Shown one piece after another: positions 1-10,382 of a stretch of 64,000 bases of DNA. Every line of letters begins with the position of its first letter. Within the stretch, counting starts at the first letter, position 1. The translations under genes were made by a program, and so were the position numbers. The notes under the pieces are model-generated. The model worked only from the letters and a program-made list of their open reading frames with translations, had not been told where the DNA came from and did no database searches. This DNA is from Acidimicrobiales bacterium (GTDB taxonomy: Bacteria > Actinomycetota > Acidimicrobiia > Acidimicrobiales > Aldehydirespiratoraceae), in contig JAQWMR010000001.1 of the NCBI GenBank assembly GCA_029246685.1, positions 219,246-283,245 on the forward strand, read 5' to 3'.

Positions 1-525
1 GGGCCGCTCCTGCGGTCCACCGGCTACGCGTGGGACCTCCGTCGCCACGAGGCCTACCTCGCCTACGACGAGATCGATTTCGACGTGATCGTCGGCACCT
101 ACGGCGACTGCTATGACCGTTACGCGATCCGTCTCAACGAGATCCGCGAGTCGATGAAGATCGTCCGCCAGATCATCGACAAGATGCCCGCCGGCGACTA
201 CCGGGTGCAGGACAAGAAAGTGACGCCGCCGCCTCGCGTCCGCATCGATGAGTCGATGGAAGCGTTGATCCACCACTTCAAGATCTTCACCGAGGGCTAC
301 AAGGTTCCGGTGGGTGAGGCCTACGCCTCGGTCGAGTCGCCCCGCGGCGAGCTCGGTGTCTACATCGTGAGCGACGGCACCTCCACGCCGTACCGCATGC
401 ATGTGCGGGGGCCGTCGTTCATCAACCTGCAGACGATGCCCCACCTGATGAAGGACGGCCTGATCGCCGACGGCGTCGCCATCATCTCGTCGGTCGACCC
501 GATTATGGGGGAGGTGGACCGATGA
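1..525 (+). CDS. nuoD: NADH-quinone oxidoreductase subunit D, 3' part (complex I copy 1)
   Basis: This is the C-terminal 174 residues of NuoD; the 5' end lies outside the window and the frame is open from base 1. The fragment opens with GPLLRSTGYAWDLRR and ends in the family's usual SSVDPIMGEVDR. NuoD is the 49-kDa-type subunit that shapes the quinone pocket with NuoB in the peripheral arm. The stop overlaps the nuoE start as ATGA, so the gene is in the same operon. It is a different gene from the complete nuoD at 22710-23882, whose C-terminus ends [12 protein letters not shown]. Confidence 0.95.
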   Translation, partial: GPLLRSTGYAWDLRRHEAYLAYDEIDFDVIVGTYGDCYDRYAIRLNEIRESMKIVRQIIDKMPAGDYRVQDKKVTPPPRVRIDESMEALIHHFKIFTEGYKVPVGEAYASVESPRGELGVYIVSDGTSTPYRMHVRGPSFINLQTMPHLMKDGLIADGVAIISSVDPIMGEVDR

Positions 526-1178
526 GCCGCTTCAGCGACGCCAACGTGGCGACCGCAGAGGAGATCATCTCCCGCTACCCGGTCAAGAAGTCCGCCCTCA
601 TTCCGCTGCTGCATCTCTCCCAGGAGCAGAACGGTCACGTCACCGACGATGCGATGCGCCACATCGCCGAGCTCACCGACACCACCCCCGCCGAGGTGAA
701 GGGCACCGGGTCGTTCTACGAGATGTTCAAGTTCCATCCCGTGGGCACCTACATGGTCAACGTGTGCACCAACCTCTCCTGCCAACTTCTCGGCGGCGAG
801 GAACTGCTCGACCACGCCGAGAAGTCGCTCGGGGTGAAGGCCGGCGGCACCACCGCCGACGGCATGTTCACGCTCGAAGACGTGGAGTGCATCGCGGCCT
901 GCACCGAGGCGCCCTGTTTGCAGGTCAACTACCGATACCGGCACCGGATCACCACCGATGAGTTCGATCAGATGATCGCCGACCTCCGCAACGGCGGCCT
1001 GGACGACATCCCGTCGCACGGCACGCTTGCGCAGATTCGGCAGACCATCCCCGATGGTATGGGCGCGGGGATCGTGCCGCCCGAGCAGGCGCGCGAAGAA
1101 CCGGTGTGGCTGGCTCGTAATCGCGCCGATGACGTGCCGGGGTCCGTCGCGGGCGGCGACGATGGAGTGGGATCCTGA
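522..1178 (+). CDS. nuoE: NADH-quinone oxidoreductase subunit E
   Basis: NuoE is the 24-kDa-type thioredoxin-fold subunit of the NADH dehydrogenase module and carries one [2Fe-2S] cluster (N1a). The four expected ligands are visible as Cys82, Cys87, Cys123 and Cys127 (C-x4-C and C-x3-C). The protein has 218 residues; about 45 residues after the core are rich in Gly, Asp and Pro and look like a disordered tail. ATG 522 overlaps the nuoD stop (ATGA), and the stop overlaps the nuoF start (TGATG), so translation is probably coupled. This module is absent from the second nuo operon in the window. Confidence 0.96.
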   Translation: MSRFSDANVATAEEIISRYPVKKSALIPLLHLSQEQNGHVTDDAMRHIAELTDTTPAEVKGTGSFYEMFKFHPVGTYMVNVCTNLSCQLLGGEELLDHAEKSLGVKAGGTTADGMFTLEDVECIAACTEAPCLQVNYRYRHRITTDEFDQMIADLRNGGLDDIPSHGTLAQIRQTIPDGMGAGIVPPEQAREEPVWLARNRADDVPGSVAGGDDGVGS

Positions 1179-2590
1179 TGCCGACGCACACCTACGTTCC
1201 CCATGCTCCTGGATACGTCGACAACGACGGGCCCAAGATCGTCACCAGCCGTTTCCCCCACGAGGACTCGTACACACTTGAGCGTTCCGAGGCGACCGGC
1301 GGCTACGATGGGCTGCGCGCCGCGCTGGCCAAGAAGCCGTCCGAGGTGCACGACGAGGTCCGTGAGGCCACCGTGCTCGGTCGCGGCGGCGCCGGCTTTC
1401 CGGCCGGCGTCAAGTGGGGCTTCATGCCTCCCGGCAAGTTCCCGTACTACCTCGTGGTCAACGGCGATGAGTCCGAGCCCGGCACCTACAAGGACCGCCT
1501 CCTCATGGAGCGCGACCCCCACCAGCTGATCGAGGGCTGCCTCATCACCTGCTACGCGCTCGGCCTCGCCCAGTGCTTCCTCTACGTGCGCGGCGAGATG
1601 GCGCTTGCCCAGGAGCGGATCGCCCAGGCCCTCAACGACGCCTACGCCAACGGCTACGTCGGCAAGAACATCTTGGGCACCGACTTCAGCGTCGACATCA
1701 CCCTTACCTGGGGGGCCGGCGCCTACATCGTCGGCGAAGAGACCGCCCTCATCGAGAGCCTCGAGGGCAACCGGGGCATGCCCCGCCTCAAGCCGCCGTA
1801 CTTCCCGGCCGCGATCGGTCTCTACGGCCAGCCCACGATCGTCAACAACGTCGAGACGCTCGCCAACCTGCCATGGCTGATGCTCAACGGCCCGAGCCAG
1901 TACAAGACGTATGGCTCCGACGATTCGCCGGGCACCCGCATGGTCGCGGTCTCGGGTCATCTCAACCGGCCCGGGGTCTACGAGATCGAGCAGGGCGTGA
2001 CGACCTTCCGCGATCTGTTCTACGGCGACAATTTCTGTCAGGGAATCCGCGACGGCCACGAACTCAAGATGTTCGTACCCGGCGGCGGCTCGGCCCCGTG
2101 GTTCTTCCCCGAGCAGGTGGATCTGCCCCTTGAAGCCCGCCCCGTCGGCGCGGCCGGATCGATGCTCGGCTCCGGCGCCATCATGGTGATGGACGAGACC
2201 ACCGACGCGGTGAAGGCCGCTCTCCGGCTCGTTCGGTTCTACGCCCGCGAGTCCTGCGGCAAGTGCACGCCGTGCCGTGAAGGCACCACCTGGGAGGAGC
2301 GCGTACTCCAGCGCATCCTCGACGGCGAGGGTCGCCCCAGCGACATCGACATGCTGCTCGACATCGCCGACAACATCTCGCCTGGTCCCTACCCCAATGC
2401 GGCCTACCCTGATGAGGGACTCGAGGCGATTCCGTTCCCGCCGAAGCAGACCACGATCTGTCCGCTCGGCCCGTCGTCGGTCGCGCCGATCACTTCCACG
2501 ATCCGCCGCTTCCGCCACGAGTACGAAGCGAAGATCACCAAGCGCGACAGCATTCCGGTCACTGCTGCTCCGGTGGAGGGCGAATCATGA
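1178..2590 (+). CDS. nuoF: NADH-quinone oxidoreductase subunit F (NADH- and FMN-binding)
   Basis: NuoF (470 aa) oxidises NADH through FMN and passes electrons to cluster N3. The Gly-rich FMN/NADH segment GRGGAGFPAGVKW is at residues 68-80 and the ESEPGTYKDR region near 98-107. N3 ligands are Cys360, Cys363 and Cys366 in CGKCTPCREGT, plus Cys428 in TTICPLGPS. An extra stretch (about residues 402-422, PGPYPNAAYPDEGLE...) sits just before the fourth ligand. The start overlaps nuoE by one base and the stop overlaps nuoG by four. Full-length family member with all key residues. Confidence 0.97.
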   Translation: MPTHTYVPHAPGYVDNDGPKIVTSRFPHEDSYTLERSEATGGYDGLRAALAKKPSEVHDEVREATVLGRGGAGFPAGVKWGFMPPGKFPYYLVVNGDESEPGTYKDRLLMERDPHQLIEGCLITCYALGLAQCFLYVRGEMALAQERIAQALNDAYANGYVGKNILGTDFSVDITLTWGAGAYIVGEETALIESLEGNRGMPRLKPPYFPAAIGLYGQPTIVNNVETLANLPWLMLNGPSQYKTYGSDDSPGTRMVAVSGHLNRPGVYEIEQGVTTFRDLFYGDNFCQGIRDGHELKMFVPGGGSAPWFFPEQVDLPLEARPVGAAGSMLGSGAIMVMDETTDAVKAALRLVRFYARESCGKCTPCREGTTWEERVLQRILDGEGRPSDIDMLLDIADNISPGPYPNAAYPDEGLEAIPFPPKQTTICPLGPSSVAPITSTIRRFRHEYEAKITKRDSIPVTAAPVEGES

Positions 2591-5070
2591 CCGATACGGA
2601 GAAGCAGCTGTCCACCGTCACCGTGACGATCAACGGCGAAGCCTTCCAGGCTGACCCGAACGACAAGCTCATCGACGCGGCCGAGAAGGCCGGCACCTAC
2701 ATCCCCCGGTTCTGCCATCACTCGCGCATGAACCCGGTGGGCATGTGCCGCATGTGTCTGGTCGAGGTCGATTCGGGCCGCGGCCCCGGTCTCCAGCCGA
2801 GCTGCATGGTCGACTGCTCCGACGGCATGACCGTCGAGACCGAGACCGACGTGGTGAAGAAGGCCCAGGACGGCGTCCTCGAGTTCCTCCTCATCAACCA
2901 CCCGCTGGACTGTCCGGTCTGCGACAAGGGCGGCGAGTGCCCGCTCCAGGATCAGACGGTCGCCTATGGCCCCGCCGAGTCGCGCTTCGTCGAGGAGAAG
3001 CGCCACTACGAGAAGCCGATTCCGATCAGCGACACCGTCTATCTCGACCGAGAACGCTGCATCCTGTGTGACCGCTGCACCCGTTTCGCCGATGAAGTCG
3101 CGGGCGACACGCTGATCCACTTCATGGACCGGGGCAACAACACCGAGGTCAACACGTTCCCGGACGAGCCGTTCGCCTCGTACTTCTCCGGCAACACCGT
3201 GCAGATCTGCCCGGTCGGCGCCCTCACCGCGAAGCCGTATCGCTTCAAGGCTCGCCCGTGGGATCTCGAAGAGACGATCTCAACCGCGTGGACCGACTCG
3301 GTCGGCTCTCGCATTACGGTGCAGTCGAGCCGCAACCAGGTCCTGCGTCTGCTCGGCATCGACGCCGACGCGGTCAACTGGGGCTGGCTCTCCGACAAGG
3401 AGCGCTTCAGCTTCGAGGCGCTCAATTCCGAGGGCCGCTTCATCGCCCCGATGGTTCGCCCGGGTGAGGGCGACGACCTGGTCACCACCGGCTGGGCGGA
3501 TGCCCTCGGCCGAGCGGTCGACGCGCTCACCGACGTCGACCCGAACCGGGTGGCGGTGCTCGGTGGCGCCCGTATGAACAACGAGGCGCAGTACGCCTGG
3601 GCGAAGCTGATGAAGGGTGTTGTCGGCACCGATCATGTCGACGCCCAACTCGGCGACGGCCTCCCAGCGGAGCTCGTGCTCGGCCTGCCCCGGGCGACGA
3701 TCAACGATGCCTGCCGTCCCGGCGGCACGATCCTTCTTGTCGGGTCCGATCCGAAGGAAGAGCTCGGGGCGCTCTTCTTGCGTCTCCGCCACGCCGTGGT
3801 CGAGGACGGCGCCACGCTCATCGAGCTCACGCCGCAGCGTGGTGGGCTCAGCGGCATTGCGGCGCACTCGCTCCACGCCCGTCCGGGCGAAGTCGGCGAT
3901 CTCGCCGCGGCCCTTGTCGCAGCAACTTCCGGTACTGCGGTCGACGCCGGCGGCGTGTCGGCTGATGCCATCGCCGCGGCGGCCGGCGCCATCAGCGGCC
4001 CCGTCACCGTCGTGCTCGGTCGAGGCTCGGTCGCCGAGGCCGCCGACAGCACGGTTGCGGCTGCCCACGCGCTCAACGGCCTCGCCGACGTGTCGTTCTT
4101 GTCGGCGCTGCGACGCGGCAATGTGCACGGCGCGTTGGACAACGGCCTGGCTCCCGGCCTTCTCCCCGGCCGTACCACGCTCGCCGCCGGTGCCTCCCGG
4201 CTCGCCGACGCCTGGCCTTCGGTGCCGTCGTCGCAGGGCAACGACGCCGCAGCCATCCTCGCCGCGGCGAGGGCAGGCGAGCTCGATGTGCTCGTGCTGC
4301 TCAGCTCGGACCCGGTCAACGACTTCCCCGACTACGACCTCGTCTGTGAGGGCTTGAGCAACGTCGGCACGGTCATCGCCGTCGACATGCTGGCGTCGGA
4401 CTCCACCATGGGCTTCGCCGACGTGGTGCTCGCCGCCTCTGCGCCGACCGAGTCCAGCGGCACGTTCACCAACCTCGAAGGTCGGGTGAGCGTGATGGAA
4501 CAGAAGGTCACGCCGGCCGGGACCTCCCGTCCTGACTGGATGATCGCCGCCGAGATCGCGCTGCGTCTCGGGTCCGATCTCCGGGTCGACTCACCCGAAT
4601 CCATCCGCGCTGAACTCGCATCGGTCTCCGCCGTACATGGCGAACTCACCGAGGAGGCGCTCGCCGAAGGCCGCATCGAAGGCGTGCTCATCCCCGGCAG
4701 CGGCGACATCGAGTTGCCGGCGGCGCCCGCGGGCGACGGTCCGGCGAACGACGCCTACTCACTCCGTCTCGTCGCCACTCGCAAGATGTACGACGGCGGC
4801 GTCGCGCTTCGCAACAGCCCCGCCAGCTCCGGACTCGCGGCCGCGATCAAGGTCCGCGTCAACCCCGTCGACTTCGAGAAGCTCGGCGTCGAGGCCCAGG
4901 CACTCGTGAAGATCGTTTCTGGTCGTGGCGAGCTGCTCGCCCCGGTCGAGGCCGATGCCGGCGTCCCGACCGGCACGGCGGCGATCCCGTATTCGGTGGA
5001 CGGCTGGGTGGCCAACCTGCTGATCGACGCCGCGGCGCCGGTCACCGACGTGCGGGTGGAACGACCATGA
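2587..5070 (+). CDS. nuoG: NADH-quinone oxidoreductase subunit G
   Basis: NuoG is the 75-kDa-type subunit that carries iron-sulfur clusters from the NADH module towards the quinone module. Visible ligands are Cys43, Cys54, Cys57 and Cys73 for the plant-ferredoxin-type [2Fe-2S] cluster; His105, Cys109, Cys112 and Cys118 for the His-ligated [4Fe-4S] cluster; and Cys158, Cys161, Cys164 and Cys208 for the next [4Fe-4S] cluster. The rest (about 230-827) is a molybdopterin-oxidoreductase-like fold, Ala/Gly-rich, which in complex I is structural. Length (827 aa) is normal. ATGA overlaps occur at both ends. Confidence 0.96.
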   Translation: MTDTEKQLSTVTVTINGEAFQADPNDKLIDAAEKAGTYIPRFCHHSRMNPVGMCRMCLVEVDSGRGPGLQPSCMVDCSDGMTVETETDVVKKAQDGVLEFLLINHPLDCPVCDKGGECPLQDQTVAYGPAESRFVEEKRHYEKPIPISDTVYLDRERCILCDRCTRFADEVAGDTLIHFMDRGNNTEVNTFPDEPFASYFSGNTVQICPVGALTAKPYRFKARPWDLEETISTAWTDSVGSRITVQSSRNQVLRLLGIDADAVNWGWLSDKERFSFEALNSEGRFIAPMVRPGEGDDLVTTGWADALGRAVDALTDVDPNRVAVLGGARMNNEAQYAWAKLMKGVVGTDHVDAQLGDGLPAELVLGLPRATINDACRPGGTILLVGSDPKEELGALFLRLRHAVVEDGATLIELTPQRGGLSGIAAHSLHARPGEVGDLAAALVAATSGTAVDAGGVSADAIAAAAGAISGPVTVVLGRGSVAEAADSTVAAAHALNGLADVSFLSALRRGNVHGALDNGLAPGLLPGRTTLAAGASRLADAWPSVPSSQGNDAAAILAAARAGELDVLVLLSSDPVNDFPDYDLVCEGLSNVGTVIAVDMLASDSTMGFADVVLAASAPTESSGTFTNLEGRVSVMEQKVTPAGTSRPDWMIAAEIALRLGSDLRVDSPESIRAELASVSAVHGELTEEALAEGRIEGVLIPGSGDIELPAAPAGDGPANDAYSLRLVATRKMYDGGVALRNSPASSGLAAAIKVRVNPVDFEKLGVEAQALVKIVSGRGELLAPVEADAGVPTGTAAIPYSVDGWVANLLIDAAAPVTDVRVERP

Positions 5071-6323
5071 TCCTCGGTCTCGATCCACTCTTCACCGATG
5101 GCGTCGACATCGGCGATGTCGGCTGGGTGCTCGTCAAGGTCATCGTCATCTTCGTGTTCCTGATGGTCGCGGTGATGCTCAACATCTGGTTCCTCCGCAA
5201 GGTCATCGCGGACTTCCAGAACCGCATCGGCCCAAGCGTCGCCGGCAAGTGGGGCATTCTCCAGAGCCTCGCGGACGGCATCAAGCTCTTCATGAAGGAG
5301 GACCTGGTCCCGGAGAAGGCGGACCGGTTCGTCTTCAAGCTCGCGCCCTACCTCTCCCTCGTTCCGGCCTTCCTCGTGTTCGCGATCGTCCCGCTCGGCG
5401 GCGACTTCAACAAGAGCCGCGAGTTGGCCGACGGCACCGTCGAGACCGGCGCCCTGGAATGGGGGGACAACATCACGTACCTCCAGCTCGCCGACCCGCC
5501 GGTGGGCATCCTCTTCTTCCTGGCCATGTCGTCGTTGGCCATCTACGGCATCATGCTCGCCGGCTGGGGCTCAGGCTCGAAGTACCCGCTCCTCGGCTCG
5601 GTCCGGGCGTCCGCCCAGATGGTCTCCTACGAGGCGGCCCTCGGTCTTGCAATCGCGGCTGTCGTGCTCATCAGCGGTTCGCTGTCGACCCACGACATCG
5701 TCGCCCAGCAGGCGGCCGAAGGCTGGTTCGGCATCGTTCCTCGGTGGAACCTGATCGTCACCGCCTTCGTGCCGTTCATCATCTTCCTCATCGCCGGCAC
5801 GGCCGAGCTGAACCACCCGCCATTCGATCTGGTTGAGGCGGAGCAGGAGCTGGTTGGCGGCTTCCACACCGAGTACTCGTCGATTCGATTCGCGCTGTTC
5901 TTCCTCGCCGAGTTCATGAACCAGATCACGATGTCGGCCATCGCGGTCACGCTCTTCCTCGGTGGTCCCGCCGGGCCCGTCTTGTTCGGGCCCGCGTGGA
6001 TCTGGGGGATCATCTGGTTCTTCGCCAAGACGATGTTCTTCCTCTGGGGCCTCGTCTGGGTTCGAGCCACGCTGCCGCGCTTCCGCTACGACCAGCTGAT
6101 GGACCTCGGTTGGAAAGTTCTCATCCCGCTTGCCCTCGCGTGGTTCCTGCTGCTCGCCGGTATCCAGGTCGGTCAGGACCGGGGCTGGGACGGCCAGGAC
6201 GAGATCATCTTCATCGCCGTCTTCGCCGGGGCCTGCCTCCTGATGGGCAGCCTGCTGATGGCGGCCATCAAGACAGCCAGACAGGAACGCCTCGAACGAG
6301 AGGGGGTCGATCAACATGGCTGA
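5067..6323 (+). CDS. nuoH: NADH-quinone oxidoreductase subunit H (copy 1)
   Basis: NuoH (418 aa) is the ND1-type membrane subunit at the junction of the two arms and forms part of the quinone tunnel. Hydrophobic helices fill most of the protein. Family motifs include QNRIGPSVAGKWG near residue 50, KADRF before the second helix, and AGTAELNHPPFDLVEAEQE in the acidic loop. It is about 75 residues longer than the second NuoH in the window (342 aa), the excess being partly a loop at about residues 110-140 and a longer C-terminus. Overlaps nuoG by 4 bp and nuoI by 8 bp. Confidence 0.96.
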   Translation: MILGLDPLFTDGVDIGDVGWVLVKVIVIFVFLMVAVMLNIWFLRKVIADFQNRIGPSVAGKWGILQSLADGIKLFMKEDLVPEKADRFVFKLAPYLSLVPAFLVFAIVPLGGDFNKSRELADGTVETGALEWGDNITYLQLADPPVGILFFLAMSSLAIYGIMLAGWGSGSKYPLLGSVRASAQMVSYEAALGLAIAAVVLISGSLSTHDIVAQQAAEGWFGIVPRWNLIVTAFVPFIIFLIAGTAELNHPPFDLVEAEQELVGGFHTEYSSIRFALFFLAEFMNQITMSAIAVTLFLGGPAGPVLFGPAWIWGIIWFFAKTMFFLWGLVWVRATLPRFRYDQLMDLGWKVLIPLALAWFLLLAGIQVGQDRGWDGQDEIIFIAVFAGACLLMGSLLMAAIKTARQERLEREGVDQHG

Positions 6324-7023
6324 GATTCCGGACTACTTCCGCGGCTTCGCCGTCACCTTCCGCAAGCTCTTCAAGAGCACGGACACCGGCGAAACGCTCA
6401 CGGTCGCCTACCGCGGCGGCAAAGCCCCTGAAGGTGCGCTCGACGAGAAGCGCGTCAAGACCGAGCGGCTTCACGGTCGCCATGTCCTCAACCGCTACGA
6501 GGACGGCATGGAGAAGTGCATCGGCTGCGAGCTGTGCGCCGGTGTCTGCCCCGCCAACTGCATCTACGTCCGCGGCGGCGACAACGACCCCGAGGAGCCC
6601 ACCTCCCCGGGCGAGCGGTTCGGCTACGTCTACGAAATCAACTACCTCCGCTGCATCCACTGCGATCTGTGTGTGGAGGCATGCCCGACCCAAGCGATCA
6701 CCGAGTCGAAGCTCTTCGAATTCTCGTTCACTAACCGGGACGACGCGATCTACACGAAGAAGGAGCTCGTGGTCGGTGACGACGGCAAGCCCCAGAAGCT
6801 GCCGTGGGAGGACTGGCGTCCCGGCGACGACGAGATGACATCCGGCTGGATGCGAGCCACATCATCGTCGGGCGATCACCGCTACGAAGGTGTTGTCCAC
6901 TGGGCCGGCGAGCTGGGCTACGGCGTGCGCGAACCCGAGGTCGGCCAGAGCGGTGCTGGCGAAACGAAGTCCGATCCTTCGGGGTCCGCCGAAAACGGCG
7001 ACAGCAGGGGGAGCGACTCGTGA
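6316..7023 (+). CDS. nuoI: NADH-quinone oxidoreductase subunit I (copy 1)
   Basis: NuoI is the 23-kDa (TYKY-type) subunit with two [4Fe-4S] clusters that hand electrons to NuoB. Ligands are Cys68, Cys71, Cys74, Cys78 and Cys113, Cys116, Cys119, Cys123, in the order expected for two ferredoxin repeats. The core ends near residue 165; the remaining ~70 residues are Gly/Ser/Asp/Glu-rich and look disordered, making this copy (235 aa) longer than the second NuoI (179 aa). The start overlaps nuoH by 8 bp and the stop overlaps the GTG start of nuoJ. Confidence 0.95.
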   Translation: MAEIPDYFRGFAVTFRKLFKSTDTGETLTVAYRGGKAPEGALDEKRVKTERLHGRHVLNRYEDGMEKCIGCELCAGVCPANCIYVRGGDNDPEEPTSPGERFGYVYEINYLRCIHCDLCVEACPTQAITESKLFEFSFTNRDDAIYTKKELVVGDDGKPQKLPWEDWRPGDDEMTSGWMRATSSSGDHRYEGVVHWAGELGYGVREPEVGQSGAGETKSDPSGSAENGDSRGSDS

Positions 7024-7739
7024 ACTACGAGTTCGTCACGTTCGTCGTGTCCGCCATCATCGTCTTGGTCGGCGGTATCGGTGTGGTCGCGTCGCGCAAC
7101 CCCGTGCACTCAGCGCTCTTCCTGATCCAGACCCTGTTCGGCGTCGCCATTCTGTTCGTGGTCAAGGAAGCCCACTTCCTCGCGGCCGTGCAGATCGTCG
7201 TCTACGCCGGAGCGATCGTGATCCTCTTCCTCTTCGTGATCATGCTGCTCGGCGTCGACCAGGCCGAGGAGTGGCATCTCAAGGAGCCGATCGCCGGACA
7301 ACAGCCGTTGGCTGCGATCGTCGGCGCCGCGCTTCTCGGTCTCGTGGTCGTTGTCACCATCGTTGCGACCGACGGACTCACCGGCCAGGTGCAGAGCGCT
7401 GGCGAACGAGCTCTCGACAACGAGTTCACCGACGTCGAGCGCATCGGTCGTGTCCTCTTCAGCGACTACGCGATGTCGTTCGAGATCACCGCCGGGCTAC
7501 TCACGATCGCGGTGATCGGTGCGGTCGTGCTCACCCGCTCGGTGATCCGCGACGAACAGCTCGATGACCTCGAGCCCGCCTCGATGGACCTCCCGCCCGT
7601 CTCCCCCTACGGCGCCAACGACTCGGACCTCGCCCAGTTGAAAGAGGGGTCAGACCCCACCTCTCAACTTGGGGACGACGCCGACGCCGGGGGATCCGGA
7701 CCGGACGTGTCCGGCGAAAGCAGCGAGGGAGGGGAGTGA
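7020..7739 (+). CDS. nuoJ: NADH-quinone oxidoreductase subunit J (copy 1)
   Basis: NuoJ is the ND6-type small membrane subunit. GTG 7020 is chosen because it overlaps the nuoI stop (GTGA), follows a purine-rich GCAGGGGGAG, and places the protein start just before the first helix; upstream in-frame codons lie inside nuoI. The product has 239 aa with about five helices and the typical AVQIVVYAGAIVILFLFVIM stretch. After residue ~185 comes a 55-residue hydrophilic tail, of which residues ~205-218 are encoded by an imperfect palindrome related to two intergenic repeats elsewhere in the window, so that part looks like inserted repeat DNA. Confidence 0.92.
   Translation: MNYEFVTFVVSAIIVLVGGIGVVASRNPVHSALFLIQTLFGVAILFVVKEAHFLAAVQIVVYAGAIVILFLFVIMLLGVDQAEEWHLKEPIAGQQPLAAIVGAALLGLVVVVTIVATDGLTGQVQSAGERALDNEFTDVERIGRVLFSDYAMSFEITAGLLTIAVIGAVVLTRSVIRDEQLDDLEPASMDLPPVSPYGANDSDLAQLKEGSDPTSQLGDDADAGGSGPDVSGESSEGGE
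7633..7672. repeat. Imperfect palindrome with GGGGTCAGACCCC core inside nuoJ
   Basis: The core GGGGTCAGACCCC is flanked by arms that read CAGTTGAAAGA on the left and TCTCAACTTGG on the right, giving a long imperfect inverted repeat. The same core occurs at 17702-17724 and 50283-50309. Here it is translated as part of the NuoJ tail, in a frame free of stops. Confidence 0.75.
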
Positions 7740-8044
7740 TGGAGGTCGGAACTGACTGGTACCTCGTGCTCTCCGCGATCCTCTTCTCGATCGGCGCGGT
7801 CGGGCTGTTGATTCGGCGCAACCCGCTGGTCATGTTCATGTGCGTCGAGTTGATGCTCAACGCCGTCAACGTCTCGTTCGTGGCCATGGGCGCAGAGCTC
7901 AACGACGTGAGCGGCCAGGTCGCCGTCTTCTTCGTGCTCGTGGTGGCGGCCGTGGAAGTGGTTGTCGGTCTGGCGCTCGTTGTGGCCGTCAACCGTCGCC
8001 GCCAGCGCGCCACCGCCGACGACATCTCGGTGCTGAGGGGGTAG
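7739..8044 (+). CDS. nuoK: NADH-quinone oxidoreductase subunit K (copy 1)
   Basis: NuoK (101 aa) is the ND4L-type subunit with three helices that take part in proton translocation. The conserved acidic pair of the family is visible in helices 2 and 3 (MCVELMLNAVNV and AAVEVVVGLALV). ATG 7739 is preferred over the in-frame GTG 7736 because GGGAGGGG lies just upstream and ATG overlaps the nuoJ stop as TGATG. The stop TAG is followed by nuoL after 4 nt. Confidence 0.95.
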   Translation: MEVGTDWYLVLSAILFSIGAVGLLIRRNPLVMFMCVELMLNAVNVSFVAMGAELNDVSGQVAVFFVLVVAAVEVVVGLALVVAVNRRRQRATADDISVLRG

Positions 8045-8048
8045 GGCG

Positions 8049-10382
<2,334 letters not shown>

